Shown here piece after piece: positions 1-6,215 of a stretch of DNA of 8,562 nt (positions are counted from its first letter, which is position 1; every line of letters begins with the position of its first letter). The stretch covers positions 1 through 8,562 of the forward strand of contig JBFWIL010000103.1 in assembly GCA_050256015.1 (NCBI GenBank). The letters are read 5' to 3'. The notes beneath the pieces were generated by a model. It searched no databases. It saw only the letters and a list, made by a program, of their open reading frames with translations, and was not told the DNA's origin. Origin of the DNA: JBFWIL01 sp050256015 (GTDB taxonomy: Bacteria > Bacteroidota > Bacteroidia > Bacteroidales > Prolixibacteraceae). The position numbers and the translations under genes are program-made.

Positions 1-24
1 ATAACGGTTTGCGAAGGTGATTGA

Positions 25-51
25 TTGGGCAAAAATATTAATTTTGTCCAA
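25..51. repeat. 10-bp inverted repeat (hairpin) ahead of the coiled-coil gene
   Basis: TTGGGCAAAA (25-34) pairs with TTTTGTCCAA (42-51) around a 7-base loop, with a single G-U pair. No T-run follows on the plus strand, so it is a poor intrinsic terminator for an upstream gene. It overlaps the -7 promoter match at 39-46, so it could be a regulator site or simply a short mRNA or DNA stem. The symmetry also creates a minus-strand -7 match (30-37), so promoter calls here need caution. Confidence 0.45.
39..46 (+). promoter_or_regulatory. Candidate Bacteroidetes -7 element for the coiled-coil/zapA/rny cluster
   Basis: TAATTTTG matches the Bacteroidetes primary sigma factor -7 consensus TAnnTTTG exactly, 19 bases before the ATG at 66. 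No TTTG -33 box lies at the usual 19-21 base spacing: the nearest, at 8-11, is 27 bases upstream. The call rests on one box only, and the element is embedded in an inverted repeat, so it may be coincidental. Confidence 0.35.
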
Positions 52-65
52 GAAAGCATACAACA

Positions 66-359
66 ATGACCGAGCAGGATCAAATTTTGTTGGCTGATTT
101 CAAAGCACGGCTCAGGCTGTTGTTTCGCCGGCACGACCAGCTGAAAAACGAAAAAAAAACGCTGGCGACGCGGGTGGAGGAATTGGGAAAAGAGCTGGAG
201 CTGCTGAGGAACAAGCATATAGAGCTGCTCGGTAAGTATGAAAATATAAAAATAGCCCGGGCCTTGGCCGGTTCTGAAGAAGGAAGGGAGTTGGCCAAAG
301 AACGGATCAATAACATAGTGCGGGAAATTGATAGGTGTATTGCTCAATTAAATGTGTAG
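66..359 (+). CDS. Small coiled-coil protein encoded beside ZapA (possible ZapB-like partner)
   Basis: A 97-residue, highly charged protein with no signal peptide or membrane segment, so probably cytoplasmic. Residues 5-60 are rich in Lys, Glu, Arg and Leu with heptad-like Leu spacing and should form a coiled coil. The C-terminal part (about 62-95) has a distinctive non-coiled pattern, IARALAGSEE then INNIVREIDRCIAQLN, which I recognise as typical of small uncharacterised Bacteroidetes proteins found next to zapA. The ATG at 66 is the only good start and follows a -7 promoter match. The gene ends 16 bases before zapA, so the two are almost certainly co-transcribed. Size, coiled-coil character and neighbourhood suggest a division accessory protein analogous to ZapB, which bridges ZapA to the nucleoid. 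That role is inferred from context only, since I cannot see real sequence similarity to ZapB. Confidence 0.85.
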   Translation: MTEQDQILLADFKARLRLLFRRHDQLKNEKKTLATRVEELGKELELLRNKHIELLGKYENIKIARALAGSEEGRELAKERINNIVREIDRCIAQLNV

Positions 360-375
360 CTGATACAGGTCATCG

Positions 376-669
376 ATGACAGACGAGCTTTCAATAAATA
401 TTAATATTAACGGAAGGATTTATCCTTTGCGTATTGACCGGAAGCAGGAGGAGAAGTGCCGGAAAGCTGCAAAAATGATAAATGATATCGTTCTGGAATA
501 CAAAAAAACGTATGCACATCAGGATGCTCAGGATTTTTTGGCGATGACGGCCTTTCAGTTTGTATTGAAAAATCTGGAGATGAAAGAAAAAGCAGACGAT
601 TCTCCTGTTTTGGAGGAGTTAAAACTGCTCGATGAACAGTTGATTGATTATTTGTCTGAAGACGAATAA
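376..669 (+). CDS. zapA: Cell division protein ZapA
   Basis: ZapA is a small cytoplasmic protein that binds FtsZ and bundles its protofilaments at the division site. This 97-residue protein has the family layout. A short N-terminal beta region (SININING, then YPLRID to about residue 21) is followed by the helix RKQEEKCRKAAKMIND (22-37). A second helix begins at DFLAMTAFQF (53-62), the most recognisable ZapA segment, and continues as a C-terminal coiled coil rich in Glu, Lys and Leu. Length agrees with the roughly 90-110 residues usual for the family. The ATG at 376 lies 16 bases after the preceding stop, with no promoter in between, so it is the second gene of the cluster. A strong terminator starts 20 bases after its stop codon and separates it from rny. 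Confidence 0.93.
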   Translation: MTDELSINININGRIYPLRIDRKQEEKCRKAAKMINDIVLEYKKTYAHQDAQDFLAMTAFQFVLKNLEMKEKADDSPVLEELKLLDEQLIDYLSEDE

Positions 670-689
670 AGGATTATTCTCGATATATT

Positions 690-743
690 AACCCGCTTTT
701 TAATCCGGCTGGCTTTAGCCGGATTGAAGTGTGGGTTTTTTTT
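690..743 (+). terminator. Strong intrinsic terminator or attenuator between zapA and rny
   Basis: The inner stem AATCCGGCT (702-710) pairs perfectly with AGCCGGATT (717-725) around a 6-base loop. An outer stem AACCCGC (690-696) pairs with GTGGGTT (731-737) with one G-U pair, and the bases between are mostly A-U and G-U pairs, giving a nearly continuous stem of about 20 bp. A run of eight T (736-743) closes it. This is textbook intrinsic terminator architecture. The rny start follows 22 bases after the T-run and I see no promoter after the hairpin, so partial read-through into rny seems likely. Confidence 0.9.
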
Positions 744-765
744 ATTAATTAAAGTAACATTCAAC

Positions 766-2319
766 ATGATGGAAATATTATATGTAATTTCAGGTTTCCT
801 CGGGGGTGGCGTTCTTTCCTACTTTTTATGGGATAAGGCCGTTCAGGGTAAAAAACGGAAGATAATCAGCGAAGCCGAATCGGAAGGAGAAGTAATCAAA
901 AAGGATAAAATTCTTCAGGCCAAGGAGAAGTTTCTTCAGCTGAAGGCTGAACATGAGAAATACATTAACGAGAAGAGCAGCAGGATTGGCATTCTGGAAA
1001 ACAAGATTAAGCAGAAAGAGGCTGCCATGCTTCAGCGCCGGGATGAAGTTCAGCGTAAAGCCAAAGAAGTGGAGGCCGAAAAGAAGGAAACGGAACTGGT
1101 CAGGGAAAACCTCAATAACCAGCTTAACCTGGTTCAGCAGAAGGAGGAGGAACTGGAACTGGAACATAAAAAACAGGTGGAGCAGTTGGAAGCCATTTCC
1201 GGCATGTCGGCGGAGGAAGCCAGGAGTCAGCTGGTGGAATCGTTGAAAAACGAAGCGAAAACCGAAGCCATGTCGTATGTCAATGAAATCGTTGAGGAGG
1301 CCAAGCTCTCGGCAAACAAGGAGGCCCAGAAAATTGTGGTGAAAACCATACAGCGGGTGGCAACAGAAACGGCCATTGAAAACGCAGTGACCATTTTCCA
1401 CATTGAAAGCGACGAGATCAAAGGACGGATCATTGGCCGCGAAGGCCGGAATATCCGGGCCCTGGAAGCGGCTACCGGCATCGAGATCATTGTGGACGAT
1501 ACCCCCGAAGCCATAGTTCTTTCCGGTTTTGACCCGGTACGCAGGGAAGTGGCCCGTCTGGCCCTGCATCAGCTGGTTACCGACGGACGCATTCACCCGG
1601 CCCGCATTGAAGAAGTGGTGGCCAAAGTGAAGAAACAGGTGGAAGATGAGATTATTGAAACCGGAAAGCGAACTACGATAGATTTGGGCATTCACGGGCT
1701 GCATCCTGAGCTGGTTCGGCTCATCGGAAAGATGAAATACCGTTCTTCATACGGACAGAACCTGTTGCAGCACTCACGCGAGGTGGCCAATCTTAGCGCG
1801 ATCATGGCTTCCGAACTCGGTCTTAACCCGAAGTGGGCCAAGCGGGCCGGACTGTTGCATGATATCGGCAAGGTGCCCGACGATGAACCCGAACTGCCGC
1901 ATGCCGTACTGGGAATGAAGCTGGCTGAAAAATTCAAGGAAAAACCGGAAATATGCAACGCCATCGGGGCGCACCATGACGAGACTGAGATGCAGACCTT
2001 GCTAGCTCCCATCGTACAGGTGTGTGATGCCATTTCCGGAGCCCGTCCGGGGGCACGCCGCGAGGTGGTTGAATCGTATATCAAGCGGCTGAAGGCTCTG
2101 GAAGACCTGGCCCTTTCCTATCCGGGTGTGCTGAAAACCTATGCCATCCAGGCCGGTCGCGAGTTGCGGGTTATTGTGGGCAGCGACAAGATTTCCGATA
2201 AGGAAACCGAACAGCTTTCGTACGATATTGCCAGACATATCCAGGATGAGATGACTTATCCCGGTCAGGTTAAAATTACCGTGATCCGTGAACTCCGGGC
2301 TGTCAACTATGCCAAGTAA
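766..2319 (+). CDS. rny: Ribonuclease Y (membrane-anchored endoribonuclease)
   Basis: RNase Y makes initiating endonucleolytic cuts in mRNA at the inner face of the membrane. From the ATG at 766 the protein has 517 residues, close to the 520 of the B. subtilis enzyme. An N-terminal membrane segment (residues 3-22) is followed by a long charged coiled coil (about 30-190). Next comes a KH RNA-binding domain with the GxxG loop IIGREGRN (222-229), then an HD metal-dependent phosphohydrolase domain. The HD domain contains His336 (in LLQHS), the HD pair His365-Asp366 (LLHDIGK) and GAHHDE (401-406). An in-frame ATG at 724 lies inside the terminator stem and would add a 14-residue extension, so I reject it. 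ATG 769 is equally possible. The gene follows zapA after the terminator and faces ygiQ convergently. All catalytic motifs look intact. Confidence 0.96.
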   Translation: MMEILYVISGFLGGGVLSYFLWDKAVQGKKRKIISEAESEGEVIKKDKILQAKEKFLQLKAEHEKYINEKSSRIGILENKIKQKEAAMLQRRDEVQRKAKEVEAEKKETELVRENLNNQLNLVQQKEEELELEHKKQVEQLEAISGMSAEEARSQLVESLKNEAKTEAMSYVNEIVEEAKLSANKEAQKIVVKTIQRVATETAIENAVTIFHIESDEIKGRIIGREGRNIRALEAATGIEIIVDDTPEAIVLSGFDPVRREVARLALHQLVTDGRIHPARIEEVVAKVKKQVEDEIIETGKRTTIDLGIHGLHPELVRLIGKMKYRSSYGQNLLQHSREVANLSAIMASELGLNPKWAKRAGLLHDIGKVPDDEPELPHAVLGMKLAEKFKEKPEICNAIGAHHDETEMQTLLAPIVQVCDAISGARPGARREVVESYIKRLKALEDLALSYPGVLKTYAIQAGRELRVIVGSDKISDKETEQLSYDIARHIQDEMTYPGQVKITVIRELRAVNYAK

Positions 2320-2354
2320 GCATTTGCGGGTTTTAACGCAATTTGTGGGTTGAT

Positions 2355-2386
2355 GCAGGCATAGCTCCTGTCTGCCGTAGTTTAAT
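2355..2386 (+). terminator. Weak candidate terminator of rny
   Basis: GCAGGCA (2355-2361) pairs with TGTCTGC (2369-2375), including one G-U pair, around a 7-base loop. A short, broken T-rich stretch (TTTAATTTAT, from 2381) follows after five other bases. It is the best hairpin in the 120-base gap between the convergent rny and ygiQ genes, but the T-tract is poor. The rest of the gap has two AGTTTAAT copies (2379-2386 and 2396-2403), no gene and no clear ygiQ terminator. Confidence 0.35.
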
Positions 2387-2439
2387 TTATAACGGAGTTT
2401 AATACAGATGGGGCGGCGTTTCGGGAGGTGGCTTCCGGC

Positions 2440-4302
2440 TTAACCCAGGATTTTCCTGTTCAGGTCGGGGCGGTTCATACGCTTCAGCTCTTCCCGGATC
2501 TGCTGCCGGTATTCCTGCTTGTACCAGAAGAAATATTTTCGCTGGTTGAGTTTTTCTTTTTTTGTTTTCGCTGTAAAAATTTCTTCCATGGTATAGGGAT
2601 GAATTCCGCTGTAATAAATCACGGTAGCCAGTGTCATGGGCGTCGGGGTAAAATCTTGTACCTGTTCCGGACGGAAATCCAGTTGTTTGGTTTTGGCGGC
2701 CAGCTCGGCCATGTCTTCATTACGGCAGCCGGGATGTGATGAAATAAAGTAGGGGACCAGCTGCTGGTTCAGCCCCTCCTTCCGGCTAGTCTCCCTAAAA
2801 ATTTTGTTTAGCTTGTAAAACAGGCGGAATGATGGTTTGCGCATAATCCGGAGCACCTGATCGGAAGTGTGTTCAGGGGCTACTTTCAGCCTTCCGGATA
2901 CATGGTGCTTAATTACTTCGAGCAGGTAGTTGCGGTTGTTCCGGTTTACCTGCTCGTTGCCCGTGTCGTTCAGGATCATGTCGTAACGTATGCCGCTGCC
3001 AATAAAAGCTTTTTTTATTTTTGGATGTTTCCGTACTTCCCGGTACAGGTTGAGCAAAGGCTGATGGTCGGTATCCAGGTTCTTACAGACATTGGGAAAA
3101 ATGCAGGAAGGGCGTTTGCATTTCTGGCAGATATCCTCGCGGAACCCTTTCATCCGGTACATGTTGGCTGAAGGTCCGCCCAGGTCGGAAATATAACCTT
3201 TAAAATCGGGCATGCGGGTTACCTGGTTTACCTCTTTCAGAACGGATTCCGGCGAGCGGCTGGCAACGAACTTGCCCTGGTGGGCCGAAATAGTGCAAAA
3301 AGTGCAGCCTCCGAAACACCCCCGGTGCAGGCTGACCGAGTGGCGGATCATGGTGTAGGCCGGTATGGTTTCCTTATTACGGTATCGGGGATGAGGCATG
3401 CGGGTGAAGGGGTAATCATGAAAACGGTCAATTTCTTTTTCCGGAAGAGGGGGCCAGGGCGGATTTACCACCACCTGGCGGTTGCCTACCCGCTGGATGA
3501 GTTTATTGGCATTGACCTTGTTCGATTCTTCTTCTATATGCATGAAGTTACGGGCAAACTTGTGTTTGTCCTGCAGGCATGCTTCGTGGGAATACAGCTC
3601 CATGCTGTTCCACTTTTTCTGGCTGGCGTAAGGTTTATCCCTGCCCGCAAGAAAAGCCGTTTGGGGAATGTTGGTGATTTTCAGGGGATCTACCCCGCGC
3701 TTTACCAGACGTACATATTCAATCAGCGATTTTTCCCCCATGCCGTAGAACAGCAGGTCGGCCGGACAATCCACCAGTACGGAAGGTTTCAGCTTGTCCT
3801 GCCAGTAATCGTAATGGGTTACCCGCCGCAGGGATGCCTCTATGCCCCCGGCAATCAGCGGGATGTCCGGATACAGTTGTTTCAGGATACGGCCATAGAC
3901 CGTAAGGGCATAATCCGGCCGTTTACCGGCTTGTCCGCCCGGCGTGTAGGCATCTTCCGAACGTTTCCTTTTGTTGGCCGTATAATGATTTACCATGGAG
4001 TCCATGTTGCCGGCAGTGGCTGCAAAAAACAGCCGTGGTTTTCCCAGTTTTTTGAAGTCGCGCAGGTCGTCCTGCCAGTTGGGCTGGGGAACGATGGCTA
4101 CCTGTAGGCCTTCGGCTTCCAGCACCCGGCCTATGACGGCGGCTCCGAAAGACGGATGGTCCACATAGGCATCGCCGGTAAAGAGAATTACATCCGGCTG
4201 TTCCCAGCCCCTCTCTTTCATTTCCTTTTGGGAGGTTGGAAGCCAGTCGGTTGTCCGGTGCAGCTGTTGTTCCGGATTGTTTGCAGAATTTTTCCTGTTC
4301 AT
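2440..4302 (-). CDS. ygiQ: YgiQ-family radical SAM protein
   Basis: A 620-residue radical S-adenosylmethionine protein of the YgiQ family, widespread but of unknown reaction. The N-terminal part (about 20-200) has the family's conserved WLPTSQKEM start, a cobalamin-binding-like alpha/beta region (VILFTGDAYVDHPSFG, 38-53) and GGIEASLRR (152-160). The radical SAM core begins with RGCFGGCTFC, whose Cys329, Cys333 and Cys336 form the CxxxCxxC ligands of the 4Fe-4S cluster. A second Cys group (392, 395, 400, 406) lies in a segment that looks conserved in the family, followed by HQPLLNLYREVRK and IGSGIRYDM. The E. coli protein is longer because of a basic tail that is absent here. The ATG at 4302 is preceded by a -7 promoter match only 5 bases away. 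The gene is single, convergent with rny and divergent from the acyltransferase gene. Family assignment is firm; function is not known. Confidence 0.94.
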   Translation of the reverse strand: MNRKNSANNPEQQLHRTTDWLPTSQKEMKERGWEQPDVILFTGDAYVDHPSFGAAVIGRVLEAEGLQVAIVPQPNWQDDLRDFKKLGKPRLFFAATAGNMDSMVNHYTANKRKRSEDAYTPGGQAGKRPDYALTVYGRILKQLYPDIPLIAGGIEASLRRVTHYDYWQDKLKPSVLVDCPADLLFYGMGEKSLIEYVRLVKRGVDPLKITNIPQTAFLAGRDKPYASQKKWNSMELYSHEACLQDKHKFARNFMHIEEESNKVNANKLIQRVGNRQVVVNPPWPPLPEKEIDRFHDYPFTRMPHPRYRNKETIPAYTMIRHSVSLHRGCFGGCTFCTISAHQGKFVASRSPESVLKEVNQVTRMPDFKGYISDLGGPSANMYRMKGFREDICQKCKRPSCIFPNVCKNLDTDHQPLLNLYREVRKHPKIKKAFIGSGIRYDMILNDTGNEQVNRNNRNYLLEVIKHHVSGRLKVAPEHTSDQVLRIMRKPSFRLFYKLNKIFRETSRKEGLNQQLVPYFISSHPGCRNEDMAELAAKTKQLDFRPEQVQDFTPTPMTLATVIYYSGIHPYTMEEIFTAKTKKEKLNQRKYFFWYKQEYRQQIREELKRMNRPDLNRKILG

Positions 4303-4307
4303 TCGGG

Positions 4308-4315
4308 CAAATGTA
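4308..4315 (-). promoter_or_regulatory. Candidate -7 element of ygiQ, very close to the start codon
   Basis: On the minus strand the sequence reads TACATTTG, an exact TAnnTTTG match, followed by five bases and then the ATG of ygiQ. No clear TTTG -33 box occurs 19-21 bases upstream. If functional, transcription would begin within a few bases of the start codon. In the same 98-base gap I see only a one-mismatch element, AAATTTTG (4329-4336), for the plus-strand acyltransferase gene. Confidence 0.45.
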
Positions 4316-4400
4316 TTATGGATCGGTTAAATTTTGAAGACTTTTTTATCTTTTTTGAAAAGAGATTTATACATTCACAGGCATAATAAAACGGCCGATT

Positions 4401-6188
4401 ATGAAACTGGTGAACCCAAAAGACATTCTGAGGCCCAATCCTTTTGTGGCTTATACGGGAGGAGACAACCTGGCCAAGTTCATTCTGTATGCCCTTCGCT
4501 TTAAACGGCTGAACCGGATTTACGGGCAGATAGGCGACAAAGAGGGAATAGCGTTTGTTGAAGCCCTGATCAATGCCCTGGAGATCAGTTACAGATGTGA
4601 GCCTTCCGGACTGAAACGTATTCCGCGAAGCGGTCCGGTTATGGTTGTGTCCAATCATCCTTTCGGCGGGCTGGATGCCATTCTGCTGATCCGGATCATT
4701 GGTGAAATAAGGCCGGATGTTCGGGTAATGACCGATTGCCTGTTAAAACGCATTGAACCGGTCAGCGGCTTCTTTCTGGCGGCCAACGAGCCCGGAGAAA
4801 GAAAAACCGGAAATTCCACGCTGCCCGATTCCGCAGAAGCCCTGGAGCATCTGAATCATGGCGGGGTCCTGGTCGTTTTCCCGTCCGGAGAAGGCGCTTC
4901 TTCCGAGTGGGGAAATAAAATCAGCGACCGACTATGGCAATATCCGGTGCTGAAGTTTGTGCGTAAGGCCGGCGTTCCGGTGGTTCCGGTGCATGTAAAC
5001 GGCGATTCCGGTCTTCTGCTTCGTCTGGTCGGCCGGCTCTATCCCAACCTTCGTAAAGGCCGGCTGCCTTCCGAACTGCAGAAGAAACGGAAGAAACCGG
5101 TGAAAGTGCGCATCGGAACAGCTATTCCCGTTAAAGAGCAGAATGCTTTTCCGGAGATCTACCAGTTTGGCCGTTACCTGCGGGCCAGGACTTTTAGCCT
5201 GAACAGTGCCGTTGAGGTAAAACCCTTTTTCAATTATTCCCTGTTCCGGCGTGCCAAACCGGAACCGGTGGTTGATGCCCGGCCTGCAGAGCAGTTGTTG
5301 CAGGAGCTGGAAGGCTTGGAGGATTATTTGCTTTTCCGCTTAAAGCATTTTGCCATCTATTGTTCTCCCTCCTCCGGAATACCGACTATATTGCATGAGA
5401 TTGGCCGGCTGAGGGAACTTACTTTCCGGGAAGTGGGTGAAGGCACCAATGCGCAGATTGATCTGGATGAGTTCGATTTGTATTATCATCAGCTTTTTAT
5501 CTGGGATGAACAGGCCTGCAGACTGGTGGGGGCTTACCGGATCGGAAAGGGATCGGATATTCTGCATGCTTTTGGAACCGGCGGTTTCTATGTTCAAAGC
5601 CTTTTCCGGATCAAAGAAGGGTTTATGCCTGTATTGCGTCAATCGCTTGAGCTGGGGCGCTCTTTTGTGGTGAAGGATTACCAGCGTCAGTCCATGCCCC
5701 TGTTTTTACTTTGGAAGGGAATTCTTTATTTTCTTCTGAAGAACCCGGAATACCGATATTTACTGGGGCCGGTAAGCATCAGCAGCAATTATTCGAGAGT
5801 ATCCCGCGATATGATAATCCGCTTTATCATGCTGCATCATTTTGACTGGGATATGGCCCGGCTGGTTGCTCCCCGGAAGGCTTTCCGGTTTAAGAGCCAG
5901 GACCCCGAGATGAACGTGATCATGGAAAATATGGAAGATATTAATAAGCTGGATAAGTTTATCGGCGATGTGGACGAGATGAACAGCGGACTGCCCGTAT
6001 TGTTGAAGAAATACATTAAGCTGAACGCAAGGATCATAGGCTTTAACCTTGATCCGAAATTTAACAACTGCCTCGACGGACTCATCTTGCTGGATGTGTA
6101 CGATGTGCCGAAGAATGTCATTGAATCGCTTTCCAAGGAAGTGAATGACGGGTCTATTCTTAACCGCTTTTATTTTAACCGGGAATGA
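4401..6188 (+). CDS. Two-domain acyltransferase, OlsF-like (aminolipid synthesis)
   Basis: A 595-residue protein joining two acyltransferase domains. The N-terminal half (about 60-270) is PlsC/LPLAT-like: SNHPFGGLD gives the catalytic His86 and Asp92 (spaced HX5D, against the classical HX4D), FPSGEG (160-165) stands in for the FPEG motif, and VPVVPVHVNG (192-201) is the fourth block. The C-terminal half (about 330-590) resembles the GNAT-fold N-acyltransferases OlsB and GlsB, with LVGAYRIG (375-382) and LELGRSFV (416-423). OlsF proteins have this order and length: the C-terminal domain N-acylates ornithine or glycine with a 3-hydroxy fatty acid, and the N-terminal domain O-acylates that hydroxyl group. 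Bacteroides thetaiotaomicron uses separate GlsB and GlsA for glycine lipids. The amino-acid substrate cannot be read from the sequence. No signal peptide is evident, so it probably acts at the cytoplasmic face of the membrane. Divergent from ygiQ, convergent with queA. Confidence 0.88.
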   Translation: MKLVNPKDILRPNPFVAYTGGDNLAKFILYALRFKRLNRIYGQIGDKEGIAFVEALINALEISYRCEPSGLKRIPRSGPVMVVSNHPFGGLDAILLIRIIGEIRPDVRVMTDCLLKRIEPVSGFFLAANEPGERKTGNSTLPDSAEALEHLNHGGVLVVFPSGEGASSEWGNKISDRLWQYPVLKFVRKAGVPVVPVHVNGDSGLLLRLVGRLYPNLRKGRLPSELQKKRKKPVKVRIGTAIPVKEQNAFPEIYQFGRYLRARTFSLNSAVEVKPFFNYSLFRRAKPEPVVDARPAEQLLQELEGLEDYLLFRLKHFAIYCSPSSGIPTILHEIGRLRELTFREVGEGTNAQIDLDEFDLYYHQLFIWDEQACRLVGAYRIGKGSDILHAFGTGGFYVQSLFRIKEGFMPVLRQSLELGRSFVVKDYQRQSMPLFLLWKGILYFLLKNPEYRYLLGPVSISSNYSRVSRDMIIRFIMLHHFDWDMARLVAPRKAFRFKSQDPEMNVIMENMEDINKLDKFIGDVDEMNSGLPVLLKKYIKLNARIIGFNLDPKFNNCLDGLILLDVYDVPKNVIESLSKEVNDGSILNRFYFNRE

Positions 6189-6195
6189 TTTATGC

Positions 6196-6210
6196 TTTCG
6201 GGTTCCGAAA
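6196..6210. terminator. Small hairpin in the 27-base gap between convergent genes
   Basis: TTTCGG (6196-6201) pairs perfectly with CCGAAA (6205-6210) around a 3-base loop. It sits between the stop codons of the acyltransferase gene and queA, where a shared bidirectional terminator would be expected. Neither strand has a real T-run after it, so the call is tentative. Confidence 0.3.
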
Positions 6211-6215
6211 CAGAA

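Larger units (their letters stand above)
1..65 (+). other. Leader of the coiled-coil gene, possibly with the last codons of an upstream gene
   Basis: Two of the three plus-strand frames end in a stop almost at once: frame 1 reads ITVCEGD then TGA at 22-24, and frame 3 reads NGLRR then TGA at 18-20. Either could be the tail of a gene running in from the left. In Bacteroidetes the gene before this coiled-coil/zapA pair is often pheT, but eight or fewer residues cannot establish identity. The remainder, 25-65, is AT-rich and holds a hairpin and a -7 promoter match, listed separately. Confidence 0.3.

Noticed and set aside
724..765. Upstream in-frame ATG that would lengthen RNase Y by 14 residues
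   Set aside because: The ATG lies inside the 3' arm of the terminator stem, and the added residues precede the normal N-terminal membrane anchor of the family.
670..765. 6S RNA (ssrS) next to zapA, as in some bacteria
   Set aside because: The gap is only 96 bases and is filled mainly by the terminator; there is no room for a 6S RNA with its large open bubble.
826..1704. 292-codon open frame on the minus strand inside rny
   Set aside because: Antisense shadow of a well-recognised gene; its Phe/Leu-rich translation reflects the complement of Lys/Glu coiled-coil codons.
2323..2351. Imperfect direct repeat ATTTGCGGGTT / ATTTGTGGGTT after rny
   Set aside because: Eleven bases with one mismatch and only two copies; too weak to call a repeat element or binding site.
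3280..4107. 275-codon open frame on the plus strand opposite ygiQ
   Set aside because: Antisense shadow of the YgiQ gene, with low-complexity composition, no recognisable domain and no promoter.
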